A stretch of 64,000 bases of DNA from assembly GCF_024813435.1 (NCBI RefSeq), contig NZ_JANAEZ010000005.1:124001-188000 (forward strand). The letters are read 5' to 3'. Shown piece by piece: positions 63,489 to 64,000 of the stretch (within the stretch, counting starts at the first letter, position 1; every line of letters starts with the position of its first letter). The notes beneath the pieces are model-generated. The model saw only the letters and a program-made list of their open reading frames with translations, made no database searches and was not told the DNA's origin. Origin of the DNA: Cognataquiflexum gelatinilyticum (lineage in GTDB: Bacteria > Bacteroidota > Bacteroidia > Cytophagales > Cyclobacteriaceae). The translations under genes and the position numbers were made by a program.

Positions 63489-63505
63489 CCCCTCTATTCC
63501 AATCG

Positions 63506-64000
63506 ATGAGTAAGAAATCAGATATCGAAGCCAAAATCCTAGAAGTAGCCTACCTATACTTTATCAAGAAAGGCTATAAAAATACCACCATGGATGAAAT
63601 TGCCCAGGAATTGGGTATGAGTAAGAAGACACTTTATAAGTATTTTCCCGGTAAATTAGAACTTTTGGGTGCTACTTTTGACGTGCTAAAAACCAAACTT
63701 TCAATCAAGGTCAGTATGCTTTTGGAGAACAAGCTCATTCCATACACAGTCAAATTAAAATCACTGCTGACAACCGTTGCCTCTGATGTATCCACAATCA
63801 ACCCCAAGATATTGGATGAACTTCGTGACCATGCACCATCCATTTGGGCTGATTTATTGGCATATATCAGAGAATCCGGGTATTTGAGATTTCAAAAACT
63901 GATTCAGGAAGGCATTGAAAAGGGATATGTACTCCCTTCGGTCAATGTTTCTTTTATTGTATTTATCTATACTTCCGCGATACAAAATCTGATAGACCAC
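63506..64000 (+). CDS. TetR/AcrR family regulator, 3' end outside the window
   Basis: 165 codons from ATG 63506 with no stop before the right edge. The N-terminal helix-turn-helix is clear: an opening helix (EAKILEVAYLYFIKKGYKNT), then TMDEIAQELGMSKKTLYKYF. The ligand-binding part runs to the edge (SAIQNLIDH). It is divergent from ligA with a 149-base gap. TetR genes in this phylum often head efflux operons, as at 50759 in this window, so a transport operon may follow outside the window. Confidence 0.88.
   Translation, partial: MSKKSDIEAKILEVAYLYFIKKGYKNTTMDEIAQELGMSKKTLYKYFPGKLELLGATFDVLKTKLSIKVSMLLENKLIPYTVKLKSLLTTVASDVSTINPKILDELRDHAPSIWADLLAYIRESGYLRFQKLIQEGIEKGYVLPSVNVSFIVFIYTSAIQNLIDH

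Overview
The window comes from a member of the Bacteroidota, most likely a Cytophagales bacterium of the Cyclobacteriaceae type (Algoriphagus or a relative). The indications are a type IX secretion (Por) sorting domain on a giant secreted protease, two-component kinases with propeller/Y_Y_Y and 7TMR-DISM sensors, repeated DUF6090 membrane proteins, an UpxY-type NusG paralogue, Bacteroidota-type -7 promoter elements (TAnnTTTG), and moderate GC with very AT-rich intergenic DNA. Calls rest on reading the sequence and on remembered family features; no database search was run.

Left part (1-8124): an array of small single-pass membrane proteins of the DUF6090 type. There are four intact copies, one frameshifted copy and two decayed 5' ends. 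Inside the array lies a Tat-exported molybdenum hydroxylase pair (IorA/IorB-like) plus a 63-residue coiled-coil protein. From 8125 to 10870 come a secreted serine beta-lactamase-like hydrolase, CysQ and a secreted NTF2-like protein.

Centre (11320-44329): a very dense signalling island. It holds eight sensor histidine kinases with unrelated input ends (eight tandem cytosolic sensor modules, TPR, 7TMR-DISM, beta-propeller, short membrane domain), but only two closely related kinase cores and no attached receiver or DNA-binding output. The only receivers are two paralogous stand-alone REC proteins at the two ends of the island and one REC-class III cyclase at the right end. The layout suggests many inputs converging on a few diffusible REC proteins and probably on cyclic nucleotide. 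Two unusual genes sit inside the island. One is an 85-residue minus-strand gene ending in three VDPARTR repeats, with its own promoter and terminator. The other is a 2065-residue secreted subtilase-like protein whose active-site His position appears to be Glu and which carries two blocks of an N-x-R-T-I hexapeptide repeat.

Right part (44311-64000): mostly ordinary genes. These are AKR, glycosyltransferase and DegT aminotransferase (minus), a Dabb protein, an S41 peptidase lipoprotein, an alpha/beta hydrolase, a TetR-TolC-HlyD-RND efflux operon, an UpxY-like antiterminator without a polysaccharide locus, xseA/xseB, and the translationally overlapping ligA-DUF6913-dapA operon. LigA carries an extra segment of about 150 residues in its helix-hairpin-helix region. 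A second TetR gene runs off the right edge. No rRNA, tRNA, CRISPR array or recognisable insertion sequence was seen.
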